Part shown: positions 52,301 to 61,200 of the stretch, one piece after another
Position numbering within the stretch: the stretch's first letter is position 1
Layout of the letters: every line of letters starts with the position of its first letter
NCBI GenBank assembly: GCA_016793885.1
Contig: JAEUHE010000002.1
Span: 22,302-86,301 of the forward strand
Source: Verrucomicrobiales bacterium
GTDB lineage: Bacteria > Verrucomicrobiota > Verrucomicrobiia > Limisphaerales > UBA11320
Reading direction: 5' to 3'
DNA: 64,000 bases
Made by a program: the position numbers and the translations under genes
Notes under the pieces: model-generated
The model's database searches: none
Seen by the model: the letters and a program-made list of their open reading frames with translations, nothing else
What the model was told of the DNA's origin: nothing

Positions 52301-52442
52301 TGAACGTTCACTCGATTTGCAGCAATGGTTCCAAGTCCGCTCACTTTACAATCCATCAACGCCACTGCGACGCGAGCCCTTCTACGATCTCGAGCTGGAA
52401 GGATTGCAACGTTACTTCTTGCGAATTCGGCGCATCGAGTAG
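49374..52442 (+). CDS. Secreted leucine-rich repeat protein
   Basis: A 1022-residue protein. The N-terminus contains a hydrophobic export segment (TLRLLLLLLITSHPVQAQ) preceded by ~30 residues, so a later start is possible. A short N-terminal helical region (IPDSQLRLAIRQTLGK) is followed by more than 25 LRRs with the LxxLxLSxNxLxxLxLPxGLxxL pattern over ~110-930. One 69-base unit is recently duplicated at about 51361-51500, giving two near-identical SCPSLTAVVLPTGMTEL-type repeats. The C-terminal ~60 residues (TYTIERSLDLQQWFQVRSLY, RYFLRIRRIE) are the usual tail of secreted Verrucomicrobia proteins. Likely a surface or extracellular binding protein; ligand unknown. Confidence 0.87.
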   Translation: MAFHSMFSRSRVHGKGSLVAFWHELASSATLRLLLLLLITSHPVQAQSDLIPDSQLRLAIRQTLGKAYGEITIHDLQRLKHLDASYAARFGGPLPVINAPIRSLQGLQLATNLESLNLEGSPIPASDPNAFMLSLPALELTDFSPLATLGHLLDLRLGLNRLHTIQLPPGLTNLTSLSVEWVVQLKLPKDLDRLQILNAAGAGHPGFRLVECSFLADLPNLKQLNLSGARLENLDCLGGLSNLNVLNLADNGLLEFSFPATFGRLKVLDLSYNSFVNTSFLEHAPPLHELHLSGISLSRFVLPTSLAGLESLDLSNNRLVELSLPAGMERLSHLTLSGNLLSQVQLPPDLVRLTHLDLSFNPLDNPRLPAGLSNVVSLDLRGRSLTTLSFPSGWISLQDLLLGAAPTYCHYPPTCVEAPLELRVSFAEDMLGLQRLDLSGRNVATLELKGALPQLSVLSLTNNPLKSLQLTGWFPDLHRVEVRGGFFGDAELAELVLSPGVSNLRELVLPGNSLRHTAFLANLDRLEVLNLDYNQLSTFSFPTQLAHLTQVSLSGNRLTRLDLPPGLSRLSSLSASVNQLTNITFPITWPQLRVLNLSNNQLDKASFLEKLPGLTTLDLLGNALGHLGSSDLSAALEHLDVSNNPFQELVLPGGLAQLRELNINSCPSLTAVVLPTGMTELRDLIIHGCPSLKVVALPTGMTELRNLWLSYNANLEDLQLPEDLINLRRLNLYSNHLRNLVIPSGLVNLEELNALGNKLEGLVLPPTLVRLSTLGLANNALENTDFLVMLNHLKVLSLNLNKLSRFIPQANLATLEVLELVGNQLTELRLPNTFSQLTALSVSGNKLTELSLPDGARSLTYLSAAQNQISSLTIPRGMKKLVHVDVSDNVLSRFHLPPDAGVQESELYVSGNPPLKEVTLAADVKVTPSILVLRQQGVQVNIEPVLRNIELHVTPPGAFPVWMSLEMFFSEGTYTIERSLDLQQWFQVRSLYNPSTPLRREPFYDLELEGLQRYFLRIRRIE

Positions 52443-52582
52443 CAGCGGGTGTGAGCGGACTGCCGGCAAGCATTGCGGTTAAACCTCAACAAATGCGCGT
52501 AACAGAGTAGGCTAAGGCCAATTCCGTATCACTTTCGGGCCTCAGAGGGCCGTGGGGGCGTGTGAATCTGTCTTCTCAGAAA

Positions 52583-52915
52583 CGAGGACAAGAAACGAAA
52601 GAAGACGAAAGAAGCCGACAACCGAATGAATCACTAAGTCCCTATCCCATTCGGTTTTTTCGTCGTCTTTCGTTTCTTGCGGCTAAACGTCCCCTCCTTT
52701 GATCTGCGGCTACGTTGGCCCGGCGGCACCCCACCGCACAGGACCGGACACCCAGCTGCGGAGGCTGAATGACCCAATTACCGAGGCTGCTTTTAGCCGC
52801 AAAAAACAAAAGAAGACGAAAGAGGAGGACAACGGCTCGAATCACTAAGTCCCAATCTCATTCGGTTTTTTCGTCGTCTTTCGCTTTTTGCGGCTAAACG
52901 TCCCCTCCCCAGGAT
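52583..52915 (+). repeat. Stem-loop repeat array 4 (family A, 2 copies)
   Basis: The first unit (~52583-52686) has a degraded left arm lacking TTTAGCCGC but keeps GAAGACGAAAGAAG and an intact right arm. The second unit starts at 52793 and is complete to ~52899. The linker between them carries CACAGGACCGGACACCCAGC. The array lies between the LRR gene and the convergent sulfatase gene. Nothing else is seen in 52443-52582. Confidence 0.9.
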
Positions 52916-52946
52916 CGCGGCGAGCCGTTTCCAGTTTGAAAACAAG

Positions 52947-54452
52947 TTACTTCCCCATATCGCGAGCCTGGCCATGGGTGCGCAGATGCGTAAGGATGGC
53001 CTTCAACTCGGCGACTTTCTCGGGCCTCTCGCCGTAGAGGTTTTTCTTCTGTGCAAGGTCATTCCGTAGGTTGTACAGCTCGCCAGGGTGCGGATTCTTG
53101 GCGTAGCCATTTACCTCGTCAAACCACGCCGGCACTGCGGACACGCCGCCGCTCTTCGCGTCGATCAACACCCAGTCGCCGTGCCTGATAGCGTAGCCAT
53201 CGGGGTTGGTGTTGTGAACATGCGCATCGCGGGCGCTCGGTCCCTTCCCCGTGAGCAGCGGTAACTGGTTGAAGCTGTCCTCCGCATTGCCCGGCGGCAC
53301 GGCGTGCCCCACGAGTGTAGCGAGAGTCGCAAACAAATCTATCTGACTCAACAACCCGTCGTTGACGCCGCCAGCGGGGACGACACCCGGCCAGCGCACA
53401 ATGAACGGCACACGATGCCCCCCCTCCCAAATGTCACGCTTCAGCCCGCGCAAGGGCCCCATGCTGCGATGGTCGTACTTCTTCACCCGGTCATAGGCGT
53501 AGCTTTCCGGGCCGTTGTCAGCCGTAAAGACGACGAGCGTGTCGCTTGCGAAGCCACCGTCCCTCAATGCCTTGAGCACGCGCCCCACAGTGTCGTCGGT
53601 CTGCACCATGAAATCGCCGTAGCCGTTCGCCTTGGATTTTCCCACAAACTCCTTTGTCGGCACGATGGGCGCGTGTGGCGAGGTGAAGGGGAAGTAGAGG
53701 AAGAACGGCGTCTCGGGCTTCTGCTTGCCAATCCACTCGACGGCCTTCTCAGTGAGTTTCGGCATTACCGCCCAGAAATCCCAGTCCTTCACCGACGGCC
53801 CCGGACGCGCTTCCCAATTGCCCTCCGCCGTCGCCGCGGTGGTGGTGAGCGGCACGGTCGGGACCGTGATGACGCGGTCGTTCTCAAACCACGCGTAGGG
53901 CGGAAAGTTCGGCACGTCGTCACCAAAGTAATAGTCGAACCCGTGCGCGAGCGGGCCCCCGGGAATCGCCTTGGACCAATCGAAGGCCGCTGGCATGAAC
54001 ACAGTTCTCTTCGCGTCGCCTTGGTTCGTCGCACCGGGTTGCTTGATGGCGTTCCAGTCCCAGCCGAGATGCCATTTCCCGATGCAGGCGGTGCGATAGC
54101 CCTTGGCACGGAGCACCTCTGCGATGGTCAACCGCGCATCGTCCAGAACGGGCTGGTCGAACGAGTTCACGATGCCGTGAAATTTCCGCCAGTGATAACG
54201 CCCGTGCAGCAGCGCGTAACGGCTTGGCGTGCAGACGCCTGAGGAGCTGTGCGCGTCGGTGAAGCGCATACCCTCGTGAGCGAGCTGGTCGAGGTTTGGG
54301 GTGGGAATTTTCGACGCGGGATTCTGGACGGCAAGGTCGCCCCAGCCCATGTCATCCGCGTAAAGAATCACGATATTCGGCCGCTTTGCGTCGGCGCCAG
54401 CAGCGGCGAGCGCGACCCCCAGGGCCACCAGTATGCAGAGTAGTTTCATCAT
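52947..54452 (-). CDS. Exported arylsulfatase-type sulfatase
   Basis: A 501-residue type I sulfatase with signal peptide ([19 protein letters not shown]). Key residues are visible: the metal-binding pair in [11 protein letters not shown] (Asp33, Asp34) and the formylglycine precursor Cys74 in [16 protein letters not shown], which matches CxPSR. Also present are [27 protein letters not shown] and [10 protein letters not shown], which complete the active site. Such enzymes desulfate glycans or small sulfate esters outside the cytoplasm; the substrate is not readable. Activation needs a formylglycine-generating enzyme, not found in this window. The start at 54452 is MM; 54449 gives the same signal. 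Not linked by position to the xylan locus. Confidence 0.94.
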   Translation of the reverse strand: MMKLLCILVALGVALAAAGADAKRPNIVILYADDMGWGDLAVQNPASKIPTPNLDQLAHEGMRFTDAHSSSGVCTPSRYALLHGRYHWRKFHGIVNSFDQPVLDDARLTIAEVLRAKGYRTACIGKWHLGWDWNAIKQPGATNQGDAKRTVFMPAAFDWSKAIPGGPLAHGFDYYFGDDVPNFPPYAWFENDRVITVPTVPLTTTAATAEGNWEARPGPSVKDWDFWAVMPKLTEKAVEWIGKQKPETPFFLYFPFTSPHAPIVPTKEFVGKSKANGYGDFMVQTDDTVGRVLKALRDGGFASDTLVVFTADNGPESYAYDRVKKYDHRSMGPLRGLKRDIWEGGHRVPFIVRWPGVVPAGGVNDGLLSQIDLFATLATLVGHAVPPGNAEDSFNQLPLLTGKGPSARDAHVHNTNPDGYAIRHGDWVLIDAKSGGVSAVPAWFDEVNGYAKNPHPGELYNLRNDLAQKKNLYGERPEKVAELKAILTHLRTHGQARDMGK

Positions 54453-54592
54453 GGTTGGTCATCCAGTGGGGAATCCACGATCACAGCCCCAGCGCCGTCC
54501 GCGATCAAGAGTCCACCGCCCACACGACTCGCATCGTTGCGCGTCACGAGATGCGTGCCTAGCGAAAGAATCAAGCGGACCGGATGGCTCAT
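54449..54592 (-). CDS. Possible 47-residue open frame overlapping the sulfatase start
   Basis: Reads [20 protein letters not shown], then [20 protein letters not shown] and ends DSPLDDQP, with its stop overlapping the sulfatase start by four bases. The overlap is the only hint of reality. It could equally be the end of a decayed exported-protein gene, as a stop lies five codons before its ATG. No function suggested. Confidence 0.25.
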   Translation of the reverse strand: MSHPVRLILSLGTHLVTRNDASRVGGGLLIADGAGAVIVDSPLDDQP

Positions 54593-54712
54593 GGCCGGAG
54601 CAGGCTATCTGCGACTTGGGACAAAAGCGAGCGCAAGGAAAAGACGAAACGTTATGGGGAGTGACCGACTGGACCTCCCGTTCAAAGGCCGTCGGGAGAG
54701 GACGGGGCAGCA

Positions 54713-55072
54713 TCACAGCTGTGGCCCGAACTTCGATGCAACCATGGCGCGGAGTCTGGCCAGATTTCCGGGAACAACCGGCCAGTCAGCCGATAGCTCC
54801 ACCTCCTCAAACTCCTTACAGCCCAGGAGGGCGAGCAGCGCTGCCGCGCAATGATAACGATCGAGGTACGAACGGTCGCTCAACAACACTTCGTAGAGCA
54901 GCCAGCACGTTTCCGCGGTCGGCGTTCTTTTTGCGACCTCATACCAGATGACATAGTAGTCACCCGTCGCGCGCCGGCGAATGAATTCCCTCAGTTCGCG
55001 ATCCAAGAAACGGGCGAAACGCCTGGCCTGATCCTCAGCAGCGTCCTCGTACTGCTTGCGCCAGTCGCTCAT
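54713..55072 (-). CDS. Conserved hypothetical 119-residue protein
   Basis: A small, probably cytoplasmic protein that I do not recognise. The N-terminal half is charged and helical (YEDAAEDQARRFARFLDREL) and includes RRRATGDYYVIWYEVAKR; the second half (LLSDRSYLDRYHCAAALLAL, GCKEFEEVEL) is helical too. No signal peptide or enzymatic motif. Its start overlaps the stop of a 47-residue upstream gene by four bases, indicating a two-gene unit. A truncated paralogue at 47984-48135 shows the gene has been duplicated and lost once in this region. The tiny partner plus coupled order could fit a toxin-antitoxin or accessory pair, but nothing in the sequence proves that. Confidence 0.68.
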   Translation of the reverse strand: MSDWRKQYEDAAEDQARRFARFLDRELREFIRRRATGDYYVIWYEVAKRTPTAETCWLLYEVLLSDRSYLDRYHCAAALLALLGCKEFEEVELSADWPVVPGNLARLRAMVASKFGPQL

Positions 55073-55212
55073 TGGACCTCCGCGCGCAATAGGGCCATAA
55101 CTTCATCAGCGGCGTGTGTCGGGTGTGCGACCTTGGGGCGGTCTTCCGGAGAAAGTGTGGCGAGGCTGACGCAGATGTTAGCGATGAGTTGCTGCAAGTT
55201 GAAGGGATTCAT
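55069..55212 (-). CDS. Small 47-residue gene coupled to the 119-residue gene
   Basis: Reads MNPFNLQQLIANICVSLATL, then SPEDRPKVAHPTHAADEVMA and ends LLRAEVQ. It has a plausible helical composition and a proper ATG, and its TGA overlaps the next ATG (ATGA at 55069-55072). Too short to assign to a family. The tight overlap with a conserved downstream gene makes it more credible than a chance frame. It begins 7 bp after the stop of the remnant at 55219. Confidence 0.55.
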   Translation of the reverse strand: MNPFNLQQLIANICVSLATLSPEDRPKVAHPTHAADEVMALLRAEVQ

Positions 55213-55218
55213 TCGTTT

Positions 55219-55425
55219 TCACCGGTTCGAATCTATCGATAGCGCGACTTTATTGTCCCGAACGAGAGTCATCGTAACGGAAACCGTTGAGTTGGGTATA
55301 CGCCCTTGGTCGTAGGCCGATTTTTCGATAGGGCCCACCTCAATGCTCTCTGACCATTCCCGCTCGCGTCTCGCGAGTCCAGACTTGAGCCGCTCCTCGA
55401 GGTAGCGGTCGCCGAGCCAGAAGCC
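55219..55425 (-). pseudogene. 3' remnant of a gene cut by repeat array 5
   Basis: Encodes a coherent C-terminal piece, GFWLGDRYLEERLKSGLARR, then REREWSESIEVGPIEK and SVTMTLVRDNKVALSIDSNR, ending at a stop 7 bp before the 47-residue gene. Upstream the frame enters the left arm of repeat array 5, so the N-terminus is missing. I do not recognise the family. It was probably the first gene of the unit that includes the two genes downstream. Confidence 0.5.
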
Positions 55426-55760
55426 TTTAGCCGCAAGAAACCAAACAAGCCCAAAGAAGCCGGCATGGGAACTGATCCCTGAGTCCGAATCCAAATCAGT
55501 TTTTTCGTCGTCTTTCGTTTTTTGCGGTTAAACGTCCCCTCCCCTGATCCGCGGTCAGGTTGAACCGACAGCTCACACCGCCCAGAACCGGACACCGAAC
55601 TGCGGAGGCTGAATGACCCAATTACCGAGCCGGCTGGTTTTAGCCGCAAAAAACAAAGGAAGACGAAAGAGGACGACAACGGCTCGAAACACTAAGTCCC
55701 AATCCGAATCCGTTTTTTCGCCGTCTTTCGTTTTTTGCGGCTAAACGTCCCCTCCCCCGT
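55426..55760 (+). repeat. Stem-loop repeat array 5 (family A, 2 copies)
   Basis: Unit starts at 55427 and 55640, same orientation as the other arrays. The first unit has a divergent interior (CAAACAAGCCCAAAGAAGCC) but an intact right arm with TTTTTTGCGGTTAAAC. The second is typical. The left end abuts a truncated gene on the opposite strand; the right end lies downstream of the LysR gene. Region 55761-55838 has no further feature. Confidence 0.9.
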
Positions 55761-55838
55761 AAAGCTGCTCCAGAACGAGACCAATGCAGTTCGGCCGACG
55801 GAAGATGGTGTGGGTGGTGCATAATGCCGTGAATGGGT

Positions 55839-56747
55839 TCACGCTTTAGACGCTGCGACCTCCATCAACCCTCGCACATCCGCCACAAATGACGCCAGCA
55901 GCGCGGAAGCATTGTCTTTTCGCCACACAAGTGCAAACGGAAGCCGCACGTTCAAGTCCTCTACGGATAGCAACACCACGCTTTCGGGACATCGCCAGCG
56001 TGTGGCACTGCTCACGAACGCCACACCCAGGCCACACGAGACAAGACTCAGAATGGTGGCCTCATTTACTCCTTCCTGAACCACGCGTGGAGATTTTAGG
56101 CCACCACGAAAGCACGCATGCATCAGTCGGTCGTAAAAGCGGGGGCTCTCCCGTCTGGGAAACCAGATAAAGGAGGCATCGCTCAGCTCTCGCAAGCGTG
56201 CGGCCTTTACCCTTGCCAGCGGGTGACTCTTCGGCACCGCCAGCATCAGGTTGACCATAGCAATTTCGAGCTGCACCAATTCCCGATCCATGTCGGCGAT
56301 GGTGAAAACGAAACCGGCGTCCAGCTGACCAGATTGGATCGCGGCGATCTGCTCCGACGAACTCTGCGGCCTGATCTGCAGCTCGGCGTCCGGTTGTCGC
56401 TCACGGCATCGACGAAATGAGTCGGGAACAACTCCATGCCACGACATGCTCTCAATGATTCCCACACGCAATGTTCCCAATTGACCAGACGCTACACGCT
56501 GGGCGCGTCCCACTGCTTCCTCCACTTGCCGGAGAATACGGCGTGCATCCTCGAGAAACAACTTGCCCGCGGCGCTGAGTTTAACTCCGCGCGACAGACG
56601 CTCGAACAGTTTGAAGCCAATCTCCGCTTCCAAATCTTGAATCTGCCGGGAGAGCGCAGGCTGAGCCAAGCGGAGCCGGCGCGCACCGCGCCCAAAATGC
56701 TGTTCCTCGCCAACCGCCACGAAGTAGCGCAAATGTCGTAGTTCCAT
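55839..56747 (-). CDS. LysR-family transcriptional regulator
   Basis: A 302-residue LysR-type regulator. The frame is open to 57281 but that overlaps the divergent SDR gene; the ATG at 56747 gives the canonical start MELRHLRYFVAVGEEQHFGR. The N-terminal winged helix spans ~1-60 (ARRLRLAQPALSRQIQDLEA, the recognition helix), followed by the linker helix and a two-lobed effector-binding domain (GTLRVGIIES, LMLAVPKSHPLARV, LSLVSCGLGVAFVS). It is divergent from the SDR/SnoaL-like operon with a 118-bp shared promoter region, the classic LysR layout, so it likely controls those genes in response to a small molecule. A decayed partial copy lies at 62660-62790. Confidence 0.93.
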   Translation of the reverse strand: MELRHLRYFVAVGEEQHFGRGARRLRLAQPALSRQIQDLEAEIGFKLFERLSRGVKLSAAGKLFLEDARRILRQVEEAVGRAQRVASGQLGTLRVGIIESMSWHGVVPDSFRRCRERQPDAELQIRPQSSSEQIAAIQSGQLDAGFVFTIADMDRELVQLEIAMVNLMLAVPKSHPLARVKAARLRELSDASFIWFPRRESPRFYDRLMHACFRGGLKSPRVVQEGVNEATILSLVSCGLGVAFVSSATRWRCPESVVLLSVEDLNVRLPFALVWRKDNASALLASFVADVRGLMEVAASKA

Positions 56748-56781
56748 TTTGATACTCTGACGGCATTGGTTCGATAGTAAA

Positions 56782-56798
56782 GATGTCTTAGACGCATC
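56782..56798. promoter_or_regulatory. Candidate LysR binding site
   Basis: GATGTCTTAGACGCATC is a dyad (GATG-N9-CATC) containing a T-N11-A core, 35 bp upstream of the LysR start and 67 bp upstream of the SDR start. Placement and form fit a LysR box. The half-site GATGTCTTAGAC is also kept in the decayed copy near 62776-62787. Confidence 0.5.
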
Positions 56799-56865
56799 GT
56801 TCTCCTTTCGGCAAAGTGGTGGTGTGAAACGAACAACGAAACGAACATAGGATGAAACAAAGATT

Positions 56866-57663
56866 ATGAAGACATCCACCCTCGCTTGGAATGCGAACGA
56901 GTTTTCCGGCAAACGAATCTTGGTAACCGGCGGCACAAAGGGAATTGGAGAGGCGATTGTGCATCGCCTGCAAACCGGCGGCGGCGCAGTGCTCTCCACC
57001 GCGCGCAACCTTCCTGCGGGGGACAACTCCGCGCACTTCATCCGGGCCGACCTCAGCACCCGGGCAGGCGCAGACCACGTCATCAAGACCGTCCTCGACC
57101 GCTTCGGCAGTCTCGATATTTTGATTAATGCAGTCGGCGGCAGTGCCGCCACCGGAGGCGGGGCGCTCGCCTTGACCGACGAAATCTGGCAACAGGAGCT
57201 TGAGTTGAACTTGCTTTCAGCCGTGCGGCTGGACCGTGGATTCCTTCCAGGGATGTTGGGGCAAGGTTCGGGCGTCATCATCCATGTCTCGTCGATTCAA
57301 CGAACGCTGCCGCTGCACGAATCGACTCTGGCCTACGCTGCGGCCAAGGCGGCTCTCACCAATTATAGCAAGGGACTCTCGAAGGATGTCAGCCCTCGCG
57401 GCATCCGCGTGAACAGCGTTGCCCCCGGATTCACTGAAACAGAAGCGGCGGCAAGACTGATCGAGCGGCTTGCCACCCAGGCCGGGACGGAGGCGGCTAT
57501 CGCAAGGCAGAACCTGATGAGTTCGCTCGGTGGGATCCCGCTAGGTCGTCCCAATCGGCCTGAGGAAGTAGCGGAATTGGTCGCGTTCCTCGCTTCCGAT
57601 CGAGCGTCTTCGATCACCGGAAGCGAATACGTCATCGATGGCGGAAACATTCCCACGGTTTGA
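56866..57663 (+). CDS. Short-chain dehydrogenase/reductase (classical SDR)
   Basis: A 265-residue NAD(P)-dependent oxidoreductase. The dinucleotide motif TGGTKGIG is at residues 21-28, the Asn-type NAVGG motif at ~88, the catalytic Ser in [11 protein letters not shown], and Tyr157/Lys161 in YAAAK; all four catalytic elements are present. The closing [20 protein letters not shown] and [17 protein letters not shown] are typical of 3-oxoacyl-ACP-reductase-like SDRs. A basic Lys in the glycine motif plus Arg at the end of strand 2 hints at NADPH use. It is divergent from the LysR gene and 21 bp upstream of a SnoaL-like gene. Substrate unknown; a stress- or aromatic-related ketone reduction is only a guess. 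Confidence 0.93.
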   Translation: MKTSTLAWNANEFSGKRILVTGGTKGIGEAIVHRLQTGGGAVLSTARNLPAGDNSAHFIRADLSTRAGADHVIKTVLDRFGSLDILINAVGGSAATGGGALALTDEIWQQELELNLLSAVRLDRGFLPGMLGQGSGVIIHVSSIQRTLPLHESTLAYAAAKAALTNYSKGLSKDVSPRGIRVNSVAPGFTETEAAARLIERLATQAGTEAAIARQNLMSSLGGIPLGRPNRPEEVAELVAFLASDRASSITGSEYVIDGGNIPTV

Positions 57664-57684
57664 GAAAGCAAAAACACCAGACCC

Positions 57685-58044
57685 ATGAGCAAGGAAACGA
57701 ACATGAAACCAAGAGCAAAAGAACTCAACCTGCCGGAAGCCATCGCCCTCTACTTCAGCGCAGACAAGGGTGATGCTGAGGCCCTTTCACAACGCTTCAC
57801 GGAAACCGCCGTCGTAAAGGACGAGGGACTCACCTACAAAGGCCGTGCCGCTATCAAACAGTGGAAAACAGATGCCTCGGCAAAGTATGAATACACCTGT
57901 GAACCCTTGGCTTGCGAAGAAAAGGACGGACAGACCGTCGTAACCTGCCATCTGGTCGGAAATTTTCCCGGCAGTCCCGTTGATCTTCGATTCTTCTTCG
58001 AGCTTGCGGGCGAAAAGATTGAGTCGTTGGAAATCATGCCGTAA
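57685..58044 (+). CDS. SnoaL/NTF2-like protein
   Basis: A 119-residue single-domain protein of the nuclear transport factor 2-like superfamily. Seen: a first helix (LPEAIALYFSADKGDAEALS), RFTETAVVKDEGLTYKGRAA, IKQWKTDASAKYEYTCEPL and the closing DLRFFFELAGEKIESLEIMP. Such proteins are small isomerases, dehydratases or binding proteins and often accompany SDRs. The start at 57685 is used; MKPRAKELN at 57703 is an alternative. It ends the LysR-controlled operon; a terminator follows at 58124. Confidence 0.84.
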   Translation: MSKETNMKPRAKELNLPEAIALYFSADKGDAEALSQRFTETAVVKDEGLTYKGRAAIKQWKTDASAKYEYTCEPLACEEKDGQTVVTCHLVGNFPGSPVDLRFFFELAGEKIESLEIMP

Positions 58045-58123
58045 GACTTGGCAACAAAGAGGGGTCGAACCACAACAAGTTATTCTACCGGAATAGGATA
58101 GGACTATTCTTTAACCAATTTCG

Positions 58124-58142
58124 GACCTTAGAAGGTCTTTTT
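58124..58142 (+). terminator. Rho-independent terminator after the SDR/SnoaL operon
   Basis: Hairpin GACCT-TAGA-AGGTC (58124-58137) followed directly by TTTTT (58138-58142), 79 bp after the SnoaL-like stop. Confidence 0.7.
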
Positions 58143-58213
58143 CGGATGAGAATTCGGCTTCTAAGAGACGGGGTTGAACTCCCGATCGATCCTAGAATTG
58201 AGGGTGACGGCAA

Positions 58214-61200
58214 TCACCACTCCCAGCGAGGCAGTAGGACATCCTTCCACTCCACGGTGCGAACCGGGCGTGTGCCGATCAGAAACTTGGAAATGTCGGC
58301 CAGAGGAGAGTCGAACGTGAAATGTGCAACCCGCACGCCTGCGCCATCAGCGTTGCCACTGACACCTCCTCCTGACGAAACCAATTCGCGTCCGTCCTTG
58401 GTGATGGCCAGCGCGCCAAACCGTCTTCCATGCAACTTGCTTGCATCGATGGCAATCGCTAAAAACGCTTTACCGTCAAGGTTCTGTCCGATGCCGTTGA
58501 GTTGTGCGCCGCCTTCAAGCGACATCGAAGCCGCGGTTTTGGGCGCGACGATGAGTTCCTGAATTCTCTCCAGCGAACCAAGGGTATAGAGCAACCGCAC
58601 AGTCACGCGAGCCGCAGTATTCGTTCCGTCGCCCGGACAAAGGGTGTAACGGAGCCAGCCGAGATTGCCCGTGTCATGCCGCGCCGCTTCTGCCGAACTG
58701 CCCATTGAACCGTGAGCACCGGGCGGAATGAGGTCGCCGATGTCGCCCAGCAGAGTGACTTCACCGTGGCCGGTCGAGTCAAAGAGGGGATGCGAGAACC
58801 AGAGGTATAAAAACGGCGGCGCTGGCTCTGAATGCCAGCCATAACCCACCGGGTGGACTTCACGCAGCCACTGCAACTCGGCCGTGTTCGTCACTACTGA
58901 TCCGTCCGGGCGACGCGCCGCGCCGGCCTGCTTGGTTTTCCATTCGTCCTGCCAGGCGAGGAATTGCAGCCGGGGCGCCTCCTCTAGGAACGCAGGGTTA
59001 CTCATCGCTCTTGCCTTGCGGATGACGCCGCTCGTCTTGCTGGAAGGATCGGGAGGGCGAATTCGCCTACCTTCGAGCTTCACGATGCTCTCATCAGCAG
59101 AAACCTTGAAGTAGAGACCGCCCTTTTCTCTCAACTCGAAATCGCCGCGCAGGCGGGCGGTGTGTGGTTGGCCGATAATTTCGTAGGAGCCGAGAAAGCG
59201 GTTGGCGATGGCCAGCGGATTCGTACCCCGATAGATATGCACCCGGATGCCTTCTCCCGGTTTTCGTCGGCCAACCCCATCGAGATAATTTTCTCCGCCA
59301 CCCCTCGGAAACGGCTTGGCCAGATACATCACTGGGTTGAACTGCCCGTCGTCGTCAGCCCAGCCCACCGCCTCGGCGACCAGCGGATACCCTGGGGCAC
59401 GGCTCAACCCCGAGCGAGCGTCTGCCAGTGGCAGTTGCTCCTCCAGCAACCAACTGAGCGGTTCGTTGGGCTTGTTCGCGGCTTGTAACGACTCTTGCGA
59501 GTCTGAGGGGTTAGTTGAGCCTGGTTGTTGCAGGACGTAGCGAATGCTCACGCCTGCGTCGTTGTCGGCGAATCCAATGATCTGCAACAGACCCAAGCCG
59601 CCCTGGCGAGTTTGGAAACCATAAGTGTAAGGCAAATTGTCTTGGAATTTGATTCGCCGATTGGCTCCGCTGGAGGACAGGGATTCAGCCAATCGCGCAG
59701 GGTTATAGTCGTCCCACTCTCCACGCGCCAAGGTTCGGATATTCTGCACGATGCCATAGAACACATCTCGTCCGAGGTACACAAAATCCACACCGGTCCG
59801 CTCCATCCAGGAAAATACCGCACCTTCGGTTTCCGCAGTGATCCTCTGCTCGACGCCAAAATTTGGCAAAGGCTCCACCTGTCCAGAACGCAGAGTGATC
59901 GCTGAGTGATTCGTCAGGACTTTCTCGATCACCGGGCCGAACAAATTGGTACCCCCTGCTTGGGCCGAGTATGTCGCACGAAGAAGCGCGGGGTGGATCG
60001 ACGCAAGTGGAGCGGCAGATGGTTGGGTCAGGGATCCCATCGGTGCCAGGTAAGCAATGAGGAGGACACCCACCAACACCGCCCATTCGACCCACGGACG
60101 CTCGACCCCGTCCCGTTGAAACAGAGCTTTCACACCTGGTCGCGTCAGAACCCGCCACACCCATACGAACAGCGCAACGGCCAGCATCCCAGCAAGCAGG
60201 ACAGTGATATAGCGTGCCCCCCCGATCAGTTCCGAACCCATGAACTTGACCCTCACGTAGGGCTTAACGGCCAACCCGCCGAATATGGCGATCCCCGCGA
60301 CAACTGCGCCGAGCACTGGTGGAATCCAAATGGTCACCAGCGCGGCCCGGCGCCACCAGGGACGCAAACGCAGCAGCCCGATGCCAACCGGCAGCGCGAG
60401 GACCGCAGAGTTGATGTTCGCAATGTCCTTGCGAAAGTCTCTTCCCATATCCCAGGCCGCCAAACAGCCGGACACGATGAACAGCGCCGCCACGGCGAGG
60501 AGCGACCACGGACGGCGCGGTGTCGAGGGTGCGGAAACCCGACTCTTGCTTTCAGTGCGGCTGTCGGGCGTTCCAGCGATCATCTCCACACGGGTTTTCA
60601 CCTCGCTGGCCTGTTGGTAGCGGCGTTCAGGTTGCTGTTCCAACGCACGCAGAACAATTTCGTCCAACCGCACATCGATCCGAACTTTTGTTGACGGCGG
60701 CGCGATGTTCTTGCCGGGCAGTTCGCCAGTGAGCAACTCGTAGAAGACAACGCCGAGTGAATAGATGTCGGCTCGGCTGTCCACGCGCACCGGGTCGGCC
60801 TTCTGTTCAGGTGCGCTATAGCCAGGCGTGCCCACGGCGCTTTGCGTGGCACTTTCGGGTATGACGGCTTCGCCGGGCGTTCCGCCGACGTTGACCGTGC
60901 CGAGCATCTTGGCGATGCCGAAATCGGCGACTTTCACCCGGCCGTCTTTGTCGAGGAGCAGGTTCTCCGGCTTGATGTCGCGATGGACGATGCCCCGGTC
61001 GTGAGCAAACTGGAGAGCGTCGCACAGCGGCGGCACGATGGACAGCGCCTCCTCAGGTGTGAACTTCCGCGTACGCAAAAGCTGGCGAAGATTCACGCCA
61101 TCCACGAATTCCATCAGGAGGAAATAAAATCCACCCGCCTGTCCGAAGTCATGGATGGTGACGATGTTCGGGTGGTTCAATGCAGCGAGCGCCTGCGCCT

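Noticed and set aside
28551..55760. Repeat arrays as CRISPR
   Set aside because: Units are ~212 bp and contain two conserved halves rather than short identical repeats with unique ~30-40-bp spacers, and no cas genes are present.
55839..57281. LysR gene extended to 57281
   Set aside because: The extra 178 codons overlap the divergent SDR gene, which has strong family motifs; the start at 56747 gives a canonical LysR N-terminus.
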